DNA of 64,000 nt from an uncultured Clostridia bacterium (GTDB taxonomy: Bacteria; Bacillota; Clostridia; Christensenellales; Borkfalkiaceae). The notes beneath the pieces were generated by a model. The model was given only the letters and a program-made list of their open reading frames with translations, was not told the origin of the DNA and made no database searches. Shown here piece by piece: positions 45,963 to 54,835 of the stretch. The stretch covers positions 40,381-104,380 of the forward strand of contig CALVHO010000005.1 in the NCBI GenBank assembly GCA_944328445.1. Reading direction: 5' to 3'. Every line of letters starts with the position of its first letter. Within the stretch, counting starts at the first letter, position 1. A program made the translations under genes and the position numbers.

Positions 45963-47288
45963 CTATCGTTGCAGCTGCCCGGCGCGGCGCAAGGCGGCTG
46001 CGGGGCCCTCGGCCGCGAGCACGGCGCGAAGTTCCTCCGCCGCCGCGCGCTCTTCTTCCGTCAGCAGCGCGTCCCCGCGCTTGGAGAAGGAGCGGGAAAA
46101 ATCGAAGGTGAACCCGTCCTCCCCGCGTTCGAGGAAGAGCTGCGCCGTGGCGTCCTCCCCGCAGACGGCGGCGGCTCCTTCCTTGGCGGGCGCCACGGCG
46201 ATGACCGTGAGCGAGCCGCCGCCGCGCAGCTTGCGCCCCGCGGCAAAGATCTTTTCGCATTCGAGCGAAGGGTCGGGCGAGGCGGCGCGGAACACGCGCT
46301 CCAAGGCCGCGACCGAATCGATGAACAGGACGGCGTCTCCCCCGCTTTCGGCCACGCGCTTGGCGCGCTCGGCCAAGAGCACGGCGCGCGCGGCGAACGC
46401 GGCCGCGGGTTTGCCCACGGCGGCGGCCGCCACCGCCGCCTGCGGGAAGGCGTCGCAGAACTCGGTCTCTTCCTCGGGACGGAAGGCGGGCAGCAGGCAC
46501 AAGAGCTCTGCCGCGGGCAGCGCGGCGCGCACGGCGCCCGCCGCGGCGAAAATGAACCGCGTTTTGCCCGACGCGGGCTCCGCCCAGACGATGGCGCGCT
46601 GCCCCTTGCCCAGGGGGCACAGCAGGTCGGCTGCGGCCAGGGCCGCGCCGCCCGCGCCGAGGGGCAGCCTTTCTTCGGGGTAGACGGCCGCGCACTCTTC
46701 AAAGCGCGGCCTCGCGACAAACAGCGGCGCCGCGCCGTTGACCGATACGACCTGCGCCAAGGAGGCAGGGCAGCCCTGCGCGGCGGCGGTGTAGCCGCCG
46801 ACGATGTCCCCGCTGCGCAGGCCGTGGTCGCGCACGAGCTTTTCGGAGAGGACGGGGTCTTGCTCCCCCGCCTCGCCCGCGGGCCCGCGCAGCCGCCCGC
46901 CGCGCGCGCCCAGCTCCACGATGCCCTGGGCGGTGCCGTCGTCGCCGAGGCGGCCCGCCTTCGTCACGTCCGCAAATTCGATGCGCGGCTCCTCGCTCAT
47001 CGGGTATTCCATCTGCGCGAGGCAGTCGTCGATGAGCCCGCGCACGCTCGATATCTGTTCGGGCGGGGCGTCGCTCGCCTTGACGTGCGCGCCCTTGTTG
47101 CTGCGCTTTTCGGGCGGGGAAAACCCGCTCGCCACCCCGATCAGGCGCATGATCAGGTCATGCTTTTTCACCGACGTGGGCGCGTTGATGCCAAAGGCGC
47201 GGGCGATGCTGCGCACTTCAAATATGTTGTACTTGTTCACGTATCTGTATACGGGATCGAAGATCTCCAACAGTTCCTTTTCTTCCAT
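45963..47288 (-). CDS. Divergent Rho-like RNA-dependent ATPase
   Basis: A 441-residue protein aligned by eye with transcription termination factor Rho. The N-terminal helical domain is about residues 1-50, YVNKYNIFEVRSIARAFGI resembling the Rho-N SAP-like fold. A remnant of the cold-shock part follows (LVRDHGLRSGDIVGGY), then YPEERL, CPLGKGQRAIVWAEPASGKT (Walker A 237-243), VLFIDSVAAL (Walker B about 319-326) and GRKLRGGGSLTVIAVA. The TGSKMDEVIFEEFKGTGN stretch forming the Q-loop and R-loop of ordinary Rho is replaced by a short AKEGAAAVCGEDATAQ segment, and the sequence is unusually Ala-rich. It may be a specialised or relaxed Rho. It starts three bases after the UPF0173 stop. Confidence 0.78.
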   Translation of the reverse strand: MEEKELLEIFDPVYRYVNKYNIFEVRSIARAFGINAPTSVKKHDLIMRLIGVASGFSPPEKRSNKGAHVKASDAPPEQISSVRGLIDDCLAQMEYPMSEEPRIEFADVTKAGRLGDDGTAQGIVELGARGGRLRGPAGEAGEQDPVLSEKLVRDHGLRSGDIVGGYTAAAQGCPASLAQVVSVNGAAPLFVARPRFEECAAVYPEERLPLGAGGAALAAADLLCPLGKGQRAIVWAEPASGKTRFIFAAAGAVRAALPAAELLCLLPAFRPEEETEFCDAFPQAAVAAAAVGKPAAAFAARAVLLAERAKRVAESGGDAVLFIDSVAALERVFRAASPDPSLECEKIFAAGRKLRGGGSLTVIAVAPAKEGAAAVCGEDATAQLFLERGEDGFTFDFSRSFSKRGDALLTEEERAAAEELRAVLAAEGPAAALRRAGQLQR

Positions 47289-47290
47289 CG

Positions 47291-47926
47291 TTATATCCTC
47301 TCCATGACCGCGATCCCGCCCGCGAAGGGCGCGCCGCATTCCAGTGTTCCGCCCGCAAAGCCGACGGAGATCTTCCGCCGCGCGGCTGCATCCAGGAAGG
47401 TTTGCAGCGGCGCGATGTCGAGCGAGCAGCCCTCGCACTTGTAGTGCATGGGCACGGCCACGCGCGGCCGCAGCGCCTCGATGTAGGCAAGCGCCCCGTC
47501 GGCGTCGACGGTGTACGTGCCGCCCACGGGCACCAGCAATACGTCCGCGCGGCCGATCTTGTTTGCAAGCTCCGCCGAACAGGGCTGCCCGATGTCCCCC
47601 AAGTGGCAGACGCGCTGCCCGTCGGCTTCAAACACGAACACGGTGTTCTCCCCGCGCTTTTTGCCCTGCACGTCGTCGTGGAAGGCGGCGATGCCCTCCA
47701 CGTTCACGCCGCCGCAGGTATGGCGCCCCGCGCCCGCGACGATCTCGCGCGCGCCGCGCACCCCCTCCGTGTGGCCGTGGTCGAAATGGAAGTGGCTGCA
47801 CGCCACGTACTCCGCCTCGACGGGCGGCATTTCGTAGCCGATGCCCGTGAACGGGTCGGTGACGATGCGCGTCCCGTCCCGCGCTTCCAACAAAAAGCAC
47901 GAATGCCCCAGATAGGTAAGTTTCAT
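47291..47926 (-). CDS. Metal-dependent hydrolase, UPF0173 (YtkL-like), MBL fold
   Basis: A 211-residue cytosolic metallo-beta-lactamase-fold enzyme. It starts LTYLGHSCFLLE, has the zinc motif SHFHFDHGHTEG (HxHxDH), a VCHLGDIGQP strand and a terminal PMHYKCEG His, all typical of UPF0173 (UlaG-related). Substrate unknown. Tight spacing links DUF1934, this gene and the Rho-like gene. GGAGGAGG precedes the start at 47926. Confidence 0.9.
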   Translation of the reverse strand: MKLTYLGHSCFLLEARDGTRIVTDPFTGIGYEMPPVEAEYVACSHFHFDHGHTEGVRGAREIVAGAGRHTCGGVNVEGIAAFHDDVQGKKRGENTVFVFEADGQRVCHLGDIGQPCSAELANKIGRADVLLVPVGGTYTVDADGALAYIEALRPRVAVPMHYKCEGCSLDIAPLQTFLDAAARRKISVGFAGGTLECGAPFAGGIAVMERI

Positions 47927-47980
47927 TTCCCCCTCCTCCTTATCCATTAACGGCGCGGGCGCTTTCGCTCATGCGATCGT

Positions 47981-48391
47981 TCATGAACGCACCCCGCCCC
48001 TTTCCCCCGCGGCGGGGACAAAGCGCAGTTCGGCAAAGCGGCGCTGCGCCTGCCCGCCCGCGCGCAGCTCGTAGTCGGCCGCGATGCGGAAGGCGCCGTC
48101 CCGCTCGCCGCATTCGAGGGCGTGGGTGTAGACGGCCGCCGCGATCTCCCCGTAGGGCGTGGCGATGCGGGCGGGCGTTTCGGCCAGCGGCTGCCAGTCG
48201 AAGGCGTAGGCGATGCCGCCCCGCCGCTCGATGCGCACGCACGCGCCCGCGCGGACGAAAAAGTGCCCGCCCTCCGCAGCGAAACGGTACAGCCGTTCGC
48301 CCGCGGCGGACAGAGAGCACGTCCCCTCCGCTTCGAGCAGCTCTTCTTCCCCTTCCGCCGACATCCGCAGCGCGGCGCGCACCTTCTGCAT
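47981..48391 (-). CDS. DUF1934 (YwiB-like) beta-barrel protein
   Basis: A 136-residue protein matching DUF1934, a small calycin-like beta-barrel family found in Firmicutes. Features are the early ALRMSAEGEEELLEAEG, the aromatic and charged alternating strands in the middle, and the late DYELRAGGQAQRRFAELRF. Function unknown. GGAGGGG precedes the ATG at 48391. It is the first gene behind a promoter with an extended -10. Confidence 0.75.
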   Translation of the reverse strand: MQKVRAALRMSAEGEEELLEAEGTCSLSAAGERLYRFAAEGGHFFVRAGACVRIERRGGIAYAFDWQPLAETPARIATPYGEIAAAVYTHALECGERDGAFRIAADYELRAGGQAQRRFAELRFVPAAGERGGVRS

Positions 48392-48418
48392 AGCCCCTCC
48401 GCACGCTTTCTCGGGTGT

Positions 48419-48447
48419 ATTATACCACATCGGCGAACATTTGTAAA
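48419..48447 (-). promoter_or_regulatory. Promoter with extended -10 ahead of the DUF1934 gene
   Basis: TTTACA (48442-48447), 17 bp and TATAAT (48419-48424) preceded by TGG, giving an extended -10. It probably drives DUF1934, UPF0173 and the Rho-like gene, and perhaps genes further on. Confidence 0.65.
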
Positions 48448-48659
48448 TTTTTTTAAGGCAATTTATTTATTATGTAAAAAATTCCGCCCGTCGGGGCGGA
48501 AGAGAAAAACGGCTTTGCCGAAGGGACAGGCGAACGCCCCCGCGGGGCGGAAACGTACGCTCGGCTCCACGCACGCGGCGGAACCACGCGGGGCGGAAAA
48601 AGGCGGCTACGGGGGCAGACGGAAGCCCCGCGCGCGGAGCGCGCGGAACGGGACGGGGT

Positions 48660-49484
48660 CTACACGATCCTGCGTTCGCGGTCGAGGTGTTCCTTGCGCA
48701 GCCTGCCCGCGCGCAGCAGCCCGCGCAGGCGGGCGGCGTCCTCCGCTTGCAGGGCGGAGAGGTAGTCCTGCAAGTTGGAAATGAGCGTTTCCAACTCCGC
48801 GGAGAGCGCCTCGCGGTTGAGCAGGAACAGCCGTTCCCACAGCCCCTCGTCCACGCCCGCGATGCGGGTCATGTCCTGGAAGCTGCCGCCCGTAAAGCCC
48901 GAAAAGCCGTCGGCGGTGCCGCTCTTGACGTAGGCGCTGCTGACCACGTGCGCCAGCTGCGAGGTGTAGGCGATCTTGGCGTCGTGCTCGGCGGCCGTGC
49001 AGCGGGTGATCTGCCCGAAGCCCATTGCACGGAACAATCCTTCCAGCAAGGAGACGGCCTGCGGGTCGGTGCGCGGGGCGTGGGTCACGATCATGCTCGC
49101 GCCGTCGAAGAGGCCCGCGCTCGCGTTGGCAAAGCCGGAGACCTCCTTGCCCGCCATCGGGTGGCAGCCCACATAGCGGTAGGCGCGCTCCTTCGCGTAT
49201 ACGCAGCGCTCGACGGCGCCCTTGACGCCGCAGACGTCGGCCACGACGGCGCCCGCCGAAAAGGTCTCTTCGTCCAAATAGCGCATGGCGGCGTCGGGCG
49301 GGAGTGCGACGAACACGACGTCGTACCCGTGCGGGCCGCGCGCGGCGCGGCCGATGACGCCCTGCGCGAGCGCCGCTTGCTCCACGGCGGGCAGGTCGGA
49401 ACCGTCGGGGGCGTACCCCGCGCGGCGCAGCGCCTTGGCCATGGAGCCGCCGATCAACCCCAGGCCGACGATCAGTATCTTCAT
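48660..49484 (-). CDS. tyrA: Prephenate dehydrogenase
   Basis: A 274-residue NAD-dependent enzyme turning prephenate into 4-hydroxyphenylpyruvate for tyrosine. The N-terminal IVGLGLIGGSMAKAL binds NAD, VGCHPMAGKEVSGFANA contains the catalytic-region His, and SQLAHVVSSAY is typical of the helical C-domain. No ACT or chorismate-mutase domain is attached (length ~275). It lies between the hem genes and the DUF1934 gene, apart from the aro operon. Confidence 0.95.
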   Translation of the reverse strand: MKILIVGLGLIGGSMAKALRRAGYAPDGSDLPAVEQAALAQGVIGRAARGPHGYDVVFVALPPDAAMRYLDEETFSAGAVVADVCGVKGAVERCVYAKERAYRYVGCHPMAGKEVSGFANASAGLFDGASMIVTHAPRTDPQAVSLLEGLFRAMGFGQITRCTAAEHDAKIAYTSQLAHVVSSAYVKSGTADGFSGFTGGSFQDMTRIAGVDEGLWERLFLLNREALSAELETLISNLQDYLSALQAEDAARLRGLLRAGRLRKEHLDRERRIV

Positions 49485-49537
49485 CCGGTTTACCTCGTTG
49501 TGAACAGATTTTGCGGGTACGTCCCCACATTTTTGAA

Positions 49538-49598
49538 GCCGCGCAGAGCCGCGGGCGCGTTCAATGCATGCCGCCGGCCGCGCAGAGCCGCGGGCGCG
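49538..49598. repeat. 22-bp direct repeat between hemL and tyrA
   Basis: Two identical 22-bp copies (49538-49559 and 49577-49598), beginning GCCGCGCAGAGCC, are 39 bp apart in the 132-bp gap between hemL and tyrA. Confidence 0.85.
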
Positions 49599-49616
49599 GC
49601 CTTGCCGTGAACAGGG

Positions 49617-50915
49617 TCAGGCCCGCGGGGCGAGGGCCGCCGCGCAGCTTTCGCGGACGGCGCGGCAGGTCCTCTCCACCTGCGCGGCGGTGTGGGCCGC
49701 GGACACGAACATCGCCTCGTACGGCGAGGGGGCCACGTACTGGCCGCGCGCGAGCATGGCCGAAAAATAGGCGGAAAAGGCCGCGCCGTCGCAGGCGAGC
49801 ACTTCCTCGTAATTTTGCGGCGGGCGGGCGCAGCCGAAGAAGGGCGTGAGCAGCGAGCCGACGCGGGAGACGGCCACGCCCGCCGCGGCAAAGGCGCCTT
49901 CCAGCCGCGCGCCCAGCGCTTCGAGGCGGGGATAGACGCGCGCCCTCCCCTCCCGCAGCCGCGAAAGCACCGCCAGCCCCGCCGCCGTGGCGACGGGGTT
50001 GCCCGAAAGGGTGCCCGCCTGGTACACGCCGCCCGCGGGAGCGACGAGGCGCATGATCTCGCGGCGGCCGCCGTAGGCCGCCAAAGGCATGCCGCCGCCC
50101 ACGATCTTGCCGTAGGCGGCCAGGTCGGGCGTCACGCCGTAGCGCTCCGCCGCCCCGCCGTAGGCGACGCGGAACCCCGTGATCACCTCGTCAAAGAGCA
50201 GGAGGGCGCCGTGCCCGTCGCACAGCGCGCGCAGCCCGCGCAAAAAGCCTTCCTGCGGCGGCACCACGCCCATGTTGGCGGCCACGGGCTCGACGACGAC
50301 GCAGGCCACCTGCCCGCGGTATTCCTCCAAAAGCCGCCGCACCCCTTGCAGGTCGTTGTACCCCGCCACGAGGGTATCGCCCGCGCAGGCCGCGGGCACG
50401 CCGAGGCTGTCGGGCACGCCGCCCGTGAGGCAGCCCGAACCCGCGCGCACCAGCAGCCCGTCCGCATGGCCGTGGTAGCAGCCCGCGAACTTGACGATCT
50501 TGTCCCGCCCCGTGAAGCCGCGCGCCAGCCGCACCGCCGACATCACCGCCTCGGTGCCCGAGCTGACCAGCCGCACCATCTCGCAATGGGGGCAGGCGAA
50601 GGCGATCTCCTCGGCCAGCTGCGTCTCGCGGGCGGTGGGCGCCCCGAAGGAGAGCCCCCTGCCCGCCGCCCTGCGGACGGCGCGCACCGCCGCGGGGTAT
50701 GCGTGCCCGAAGACGAGCGGGCCCCAGCTCATCACGTAATCGGTGTAGGCGTTGCCGTCGGCATCGAAGATGCGCGCGCCCTTGCCCCTGCGGATGAACA
50801 GCGGCGTGCGCCCCACCGCGCGGAAGGCGCGCACGGGCGAATCGACGCCGCCAGGCAGGATGTTCTGCGCCGCCGCGAACAGGCGGCCGCTGTTTTTTGT
50901 GCCCTTTCCTTTCAT
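49617..50915 (-). CDS. hemL: Glutamate-1-semialdehyde 2,1-aminomutase
   Basis: A 432-residue PLP enzyme making 5-aminolevulinate from glutamate-1-semialdehyde. NILPGGVDSPVRAF is the family start, LLLFDEVITGFRV binds PLP, and the Schiff-base Lys lies in YGKIVGGGMPLAAYGG. GTLSGNPVATAAG follows. Length normal. It works directly after HemA. It is the last gene of the tetrapyrrole run. Confidence 0.96.
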   Translation of the reverse strand: MKGKGTKNSGRLFAAAQNILPGGVDSPVRAFRAVGRTPLFIRRGKGARIFDADGNAYTDYVMSWGPLVFGHAYPAAVRAVRRAAGRGLSFGAPTARETQLAEEIAFACPHCEMVRLVSSGTEAVMSAVRLARGFTGRDKIVKFAGCYHGHADGLLVRAGSGCLTGGVPDSLGVPAACAGDTLVAGYNDLQGVRRLLEEYRGQVACVVVEPVAANMGVVPPQEGFLRGLRALCDGHGALLLFDEVITGFRVAYGGAAERYGVTPDLAAYGKIVGGGMPLAAYGGRREIMRLVAPAGGVYQAGTLSGNPVATAAGLAVLSRLREGRARVYPRLEALGARLEGAFAAAGVAVSRVGSLLTPFFGCARPPQNYEEVLACDGAAFSAYFSAMLARGQYVAPSPYEAMFVSAAHTAAQVERTCRAVRESCAAALAPRA

Positions 50916-51006
50916 GGATCGACCCTTCCGATCACCGTTTGTCTCGTTTTTTGCGATACGTATATGTATTTTGCAAACACCTGCCCGCGCGGCCGCTTGT
51001 GCCCGT

Positions 51007-51990
51007 TCATGCCTTGCCGCAAAAACGCAGGGCGTAATCGAGGGCGTGGTAAGTGATGACCATGTCCGCCCCCGCGCGGAAAAAGGCGGTGAGCACCTCG
51101 CAGACGGTGCGCGCCTCGTCGAGCATGCCCGCCCGCGCGGCCGCCTTGACCATCGCGTACTCGCCGCTGACGTTGTACACCGCCAGCGGCAGGCGGGTCT
51201 GCGCGCGGGCGGCGCGGACGACGTCGAGATAGCAGAGCGCGGGCTTGACCATGAGGATGTCCGCGCCCTCTTCCTCGTCGCACGCCAGCTCGCGCAGCGC
51301 CTCCCGCCCGTTGCGGAAGTCCATCTGGTAGGACTTGCGGTCCCCGCACTGCGGGGCGGACGCGGCCGCCTCGCGGAAGGGCCCGTAAAAGGCGGAGGCG
51401 AACTTGGCGCTGTACCCCATGACGGGCAGCGACAAAAAGCCCGCGCCGTCCAGCGCGGTGCGGATGGCGGCGACGACGCCGTCCATCATCGACGAGGGCG
51501 CCACCATATCCGCCCCCGCCCGCGCCGCGCACACGGCCGCCGCCGCGTGCAGGGGCAGGGAGGCGTCGTTGTCCACCTCGCCGCCGCGCAGGACGCCGCA
51601 ATGGCCGTGCGAGGTGTATTCGCACAGGCAGATGTCGGCGATGACCAGCAGCTGCCCGCGCTCCGCGGCGCACAGCTCCTTGATGCGGCGGACGGCGCGG
51701 GGCACGGGGCCGCCGTCGTCCCACGCGCCGCTGCCCTCCTCGTCCTTGCGGGCGGGGACGCCGAAGAGCATCAGCCCCGCGATGCCCGCGCGGAGGGCGT
51801 CCTTCACCACCCCGTCGAGGCGGTCCACGGTGTAGCGGTACACGCCGGGCATGGAGGCGATCTCCTCCTCGATCCCCTCGCCGTCGCGCACGAACACGGG
51901 GTAGATGAGTTTGGCAGGGTCGGGCGCCGCCGTTTCGGCGACGAGGCCGCGCAGGAGCGCGTTTTTGCGAAGGTTGCGAAGTCTGTTCAT
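51007..51990 (-). CDS. hemB: Porphobilinogen synthase (delta-aminolevulinate dehydratase)
   Basis: A 327-residue enzyme condensing two 5-aminolevulinates to porphobilinogen. The zinc site DICLCEYTSHGHCG (three Cys) marks the Zn-dependent type. Active-site lysines are in VMGYSAKFASAFYGPF and ILMVKPALCYLD. Length typical. Upstream of hemL by 91 bp and downstream of cobA-hemD by 41 bp. Confidence 0.97.
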   Translation of the reverse strand: MNRLRNLRKNALLRGLVAETAAPDPAKLIYPVFVRDGEGIEEEIASMPGVYRYTVDRLDGVVKDALRAGIAGLMLFGVPARKDEEGSGAWDDGGPVPRAVRRIKELCAAERGQLLVIADICLCEYTSHGHCGVLRGGEVDNDASLPLHAAAAVCAARAGADMVAPSSMMDGVVAAIRTALDGAGFLSLPVMGYSAKFASAFYGPFREAAASAPQCGDRKSYQMDFRNGREALRELACDEEEGADILMVKPALCYLDVVRAARAQTRLPLAVYNVSGEYAMVKAAARAGMLDEARTVCEVLTAFFRAGADMVITYHALDYALRFCGKA

Positions 51991-52031
51991 GGTCTCTCCT
52001 TAAAAAAGCGCGGAAATACAGGTACGGTTTT

Positions 52032-53432
52032 TCAGGCGCGGCCTTCGGCGGCGGCGCGCACGAAAGCCGCCAGGGCCGCGGCCGAGGGTTCGTCGCAGAC
52101 GAGCGCGCCGCCCGCGAAGGCGGAGGCCGTTTCCTGCCCGATGCACACGGGCCGCGCCCCGCCGAGGGAGGCGCCGCGCAAAAAGGCCCGCGCCCCGAAC
52201 GCGGAGGAAAAGGTGATAAAGTCCGCGCCGCGCGCGGCTTCGGCGGCCTCGGCGAGGCCCGCCTCGTCGGGCACGGCGTCGTACACGTCGAACTGTTCCC
52301 CCAACGGGAGCAGGGCGCCGCTGCCCTTGACCGAGCGCAGGAGCGCCGCCCGCTCCCCCGCCGCGGGGCGCAGCGCCGCGGCCAGGCCCGCGGAGGTGTG
52401 TTCGCGCGGCACGAGGTCGGCGGCAAAGCCCTGCCCCGCCAGCGCCTCCGCGGTGGCGGGGCCGATGCAGGCAAACTTTTTCCCCGCGAAAGCGCGGAAG
52501 TCGACGCGGCGCGCCTTCGCCTGCGCGAAGAACTGTTCCACGCCGTTCGGCGACGTGAACACCAGCCAGGCGAATTCATGCAGGCGCGCAAAGAACGGGC
52601 GCAGGTCGCGCGGCTCGATGCGAAGGTGCGGACAGGCCAGCGGCCAAAGCCCCTCGCCGCGCAGCGCCTCGCACAGCCGCGCAACGTGCGCGGGGGTGCC
52701 CGTCACGGCCACGCGCGCGCGGGCCGGGGTGCGCACGTCGAGGGCGCAGACCGCCCCCACCACCAAGACGAGGGGCGCGGGCAGCCCTTCGGCCAGCGCG
52801 GCGAGACCGCCCAGCGCGCCCCGCCGCACCGCAAAGCGGGCGCTGCCCGCACACGAGACGGCGGCGGCGGGGGTCTCCGCCGCCATGCCGCCGCGCATGA
52901 GCCCCGCGGCGACGGAAGCCGCGCTCCCCTTGCCCATCAGGACAACGAGGGTGTCCCGTTCACGGCCGAGGGCGGAAAAATCGTACTCGCCTTCGGCGGT
53001 GCGCGCCGTGACGACGCGGAAGCCGCGCGCCAGGCCGCGGTGGGTGAGCGGGATGCCCGCCTCCTCGGCGGCCGCCACCGCGCTCGTGACCCCGGGCACG
53101 CATTCGCAGGGCACGCCCGCCGCGCGCAGGGCGAGCATCTCCTCGCCGCCCCGCCCGAACACGAAGGGGTCCCCGCCCTTCAAGCGCACCGTGAGCGGGT
53201 ATCTTTGCGCGCACGCGGCGAGCAAGCGGCAGATCTCCGCCTGTTCCATGGCGTGCGCCCCCGCGCGCTTGCCGACAAACACGGCCTCGCACCGCGCGCG
53301 GCAAAGCCGCAGCAGGCGCGCGTCGGCCAGGCTGTCGTACACGACGCAGTCGCAGCGGGCCAGAAGCTCCCGCCCGCGCAGCGTCAGCGTGTGCGCGCCG
53401 CAACCCGCGCCCACCAGCGCGACGCGGTTCAT
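52032..53432 (-). CDS. Uroporphyrinogen-III C-methyltransferase / uroporphyrinogen-III synthase fusion
   Basis: A 466-residue CobA-HemD fusion. The N-terminal ~240 residues are the SAM-dependent methyltransferase: VGAGCGAHTLTLRG, VYDSLADARLL, GKRAGAHAMEQAEI and VRLKGGDPFVFGRGGEE. The C-terminal ~220 residues are a HemD-type synthase (FTSPNGVEQFF, FACIGPATAEAL, FITFSSAFGARAFL). It makes uroporphyrinogen III and methylates it to precorrin-2, steering tetrapyrroles to siroheme or cobalamin. Such fusions are common in Clostridia. Behind GGAGGAAGG, 28 bp after hemC. Confidence 0.95.
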   Translation of the reverse strand: MNRVALVGAGCGAHTLTLRGRELLARCDCVVYDSLADARLLRLCRARCEAVFVGKRAGAHAMEQAEICRLLAACAQRYPLTVRLKGGDPFVFGRGGEEMLALRAAGVPCECVPGVTSAVAAAEEAGIPLTHRGLARGFRVVTARTAEGEYDFSALGRERDTLVVLMGKGSAASVAAGLMRGGMAAETPAAAVSCAGSARFAVRRGALGGLAALAEGLPAPLVLVVGAVCALDVRTPARARVAVTGTPAHVARLCEALRGEGLWPLACPHLRIEPRDLRPFFARLHEFAWLVFTSPNGVEQFFAQAKARRVDFRAFAGKKFACIGPATAEALAGQGFAADLVPREHTSAGLAAALRPAAGERAALLRSVKGSGALLPLGEQFDVYDAVPDEAGLAEAAEAARGADFITFSSAFGARAFLRGASLGGARPVCIGQETASAFAGGALVCDEPSAAALAAFVRAAAEGRA

Positions 53433-53460
53433 GCCCCTTCCTCCGTGAACAAACGCCGCT

Positions 53461-54249
53461 TCATTGCAGTTCCTCCGCCAGGCGCGCGATGCTCCCCGCG
53501 CCCTCGTAGCGCAGCGAGCGGATGCGGCCGCCCTTCTGCGCGAAGAGCGTATTGCCGTCGAAATACGCGCCCGCGCCGCCCGTGCAGCCGCCGCCGAGGG
53601 CGCGCTGCATGGCCCGCTCGATGTCCGCCGCGCGGCGGGCCGCCGCGTCGTCGACGAGGGCGCCCGCCTCCCCTTCCAGCGCCAGGATGCCCTGGCAGGC
53701 CGCGGGGACGCACTGCGCGGGGGAAAGAAAAGCCACCGCGGCGCGCGCGTCGGCAAAGCCGAGGCGGGAAAGCCCCGCCGCCGCCAGCACGAGCGCGTCG
53801 TACCCGCCCGCAAACAGTTTGGCAAGGCGGGTATCGATGTTCCCGCGCACGGGCAGGACCTGCGCCGCGGGGAACAGCCGCGCCACCGCCTGCGCGCGGC
53901 GGAGGGAGGACGTGCCGATGCGGACAGGCTCCCGTCCCGCGGCCGAAACGAGCGCGTCGCGCGCGTCGCCGCGCGGCAGGCAGTAAAAGCCGTCGTAAGC
54001 CTCGCCCTCGGGCAGGTCCTTGGCCGAATGCACGGCAAGGTCGATCTCCCCCGCCGCCAGCGCGCGCGAAAGCGCGGAGGTGAAGGCGCCCCGCCCGAGC
54101 GCCGCGAGGGGCGATGCGGCGTCCTCGTCGCCGCGGGTGGAGATGAGCACGAGCTCCGCCTCCACTCCCTTTTGCCGAAGCGCCTGCGCGGCCAGGCGCG
54201 CCTGCGCCATGGCCAGCGCCGAGGCGCGCGTGCCGATGCGTATTTTCAT
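53461..54249 (-). CDS. hemC: Hydroxymethylbilane synthase (porphobilinogen deaminase)
   Basis: A 262-residue enzyme linking four porphobilinogens. IGTRASALAMAQA, VHSAKDLPEG, RIGTSSLRRAQAV and VRGNIDTRLAKL are family hallmarks, and the dipyrromethane-carrying Cys is in LGGGCTGGAGAY. It is shorter than the usual ~310 residues because the third domain ends soon after the cofactor loop, which is common among some Clostridia. Between the dehydrogenase gene and cobA-hemD. Confidence 0.95.
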   Translation of the reverse strand: MKIRIGTRASALAMAQARLAAQALRQKGVEAELVLISTRGDEDAASPLAALGRGAFTSALSRALAAGEIDLAVHSAKDLPEGEAYDGFYCLPRGDARDALVSAAGREPVRIGTSSLRRAQAVARLFPAAQVLPVRGNIDTRLAKLFAGGYDALVLAAAGLSRLGFADARAAVAFLSPAQCVPAACQGILALEGEAGALVDDAAARRAADIERAMQRALGGGCTGGAGAYFDGNTLFAQKGGRIRSLRYEGAGSIARLAEELQ

Positions 54250-54313
54250 TTCGTCCTCATTTTTTGCATACGTATTGCCGTTTTTGCGTCATGGATACAG
54301 TTCCGCGGCGGGC

Positions 54314-54835
54314 TTATTTTTCGGGGCCGAGCGCCTCTTCGATGTAGGCGGCGTAGGCCGCGGGGTCGCCGCGCAGCTGCTCGGCGCGGGCGGCGATCTC
54401 GCCCAGGTCCTTCGGCAGCGCGCGCTCGATGCGGCGGCGCAGCTCGGCCGCCAGCGCGAGGGCCGCGCCGACCGTGGAGATGCCGAAGCTCACGTCCCCC
54501 GCCGCGATGAGCGCGGGAAAGTAAAAATCGCAGTTCGCCCTGTCGTCGACGCAGTTGACGGGGATGCCGCGCGCGCGGCAGTCGGCCGCGACGCGCGCGT
54601 TGAGGGCGGGGTCGTCGGTGGCGGCGACGCACAGGTCCGCCCCCTCCAACAGCGCGGGCGAATACTCCGCGGCAAAGGCGGGCGCATCCCACCCCGCGGC
54701 AAGCTCGCGCGCGCAGACACGCAGCTTCACGCCGAAGGGCCGCAGCGCCTTCGCCTTGCGCAGCGCCACTTCCCCTCCGCCGACGAGCAGGCAGAGCGCG
54801 CCGCCGATCTCCTTCATGAACGGAAAACAGATCAT
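54314..54835 (-). CDS. Precorrin-2 dehydrogenase / sirohydrochlorin ferrochelatase-like (Met8 type)
   Basis: A 173-residue protein with a Rossmann domain (LCLLVGGGEVALRKAKALRPFG) typical of CysG-B/Met8/SirC, then LCVAATDDPALNARVAADCRARGIPVNCVDDRANCDF with the conserved Asp, and GISTVGAALALAAELRRRIE. It oxidises precorrin-2 to sirohydrochlorin. Whether it also inserts iron, as Met8 does, cannot be read. Its ATG overlaps the hemA stop (ATGA). Its presence in the hem operon points to siroheme. Confidence 0.9.
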   Translation of the reverse strand: MICFPFMKEIGGALCLLVGGGEVALRKAKALRPFGVKLRVCARELAAGWDAPAFAAEYSPALLEGADLCVAATDDPALNARVAADCRARGIPVNCVDDRANCDFYFPALIAAGDVSFGISTVGAALALAAELRRRIERALPKDLGEIAARAEQLRGDPAAYAAYIEEALGPEK

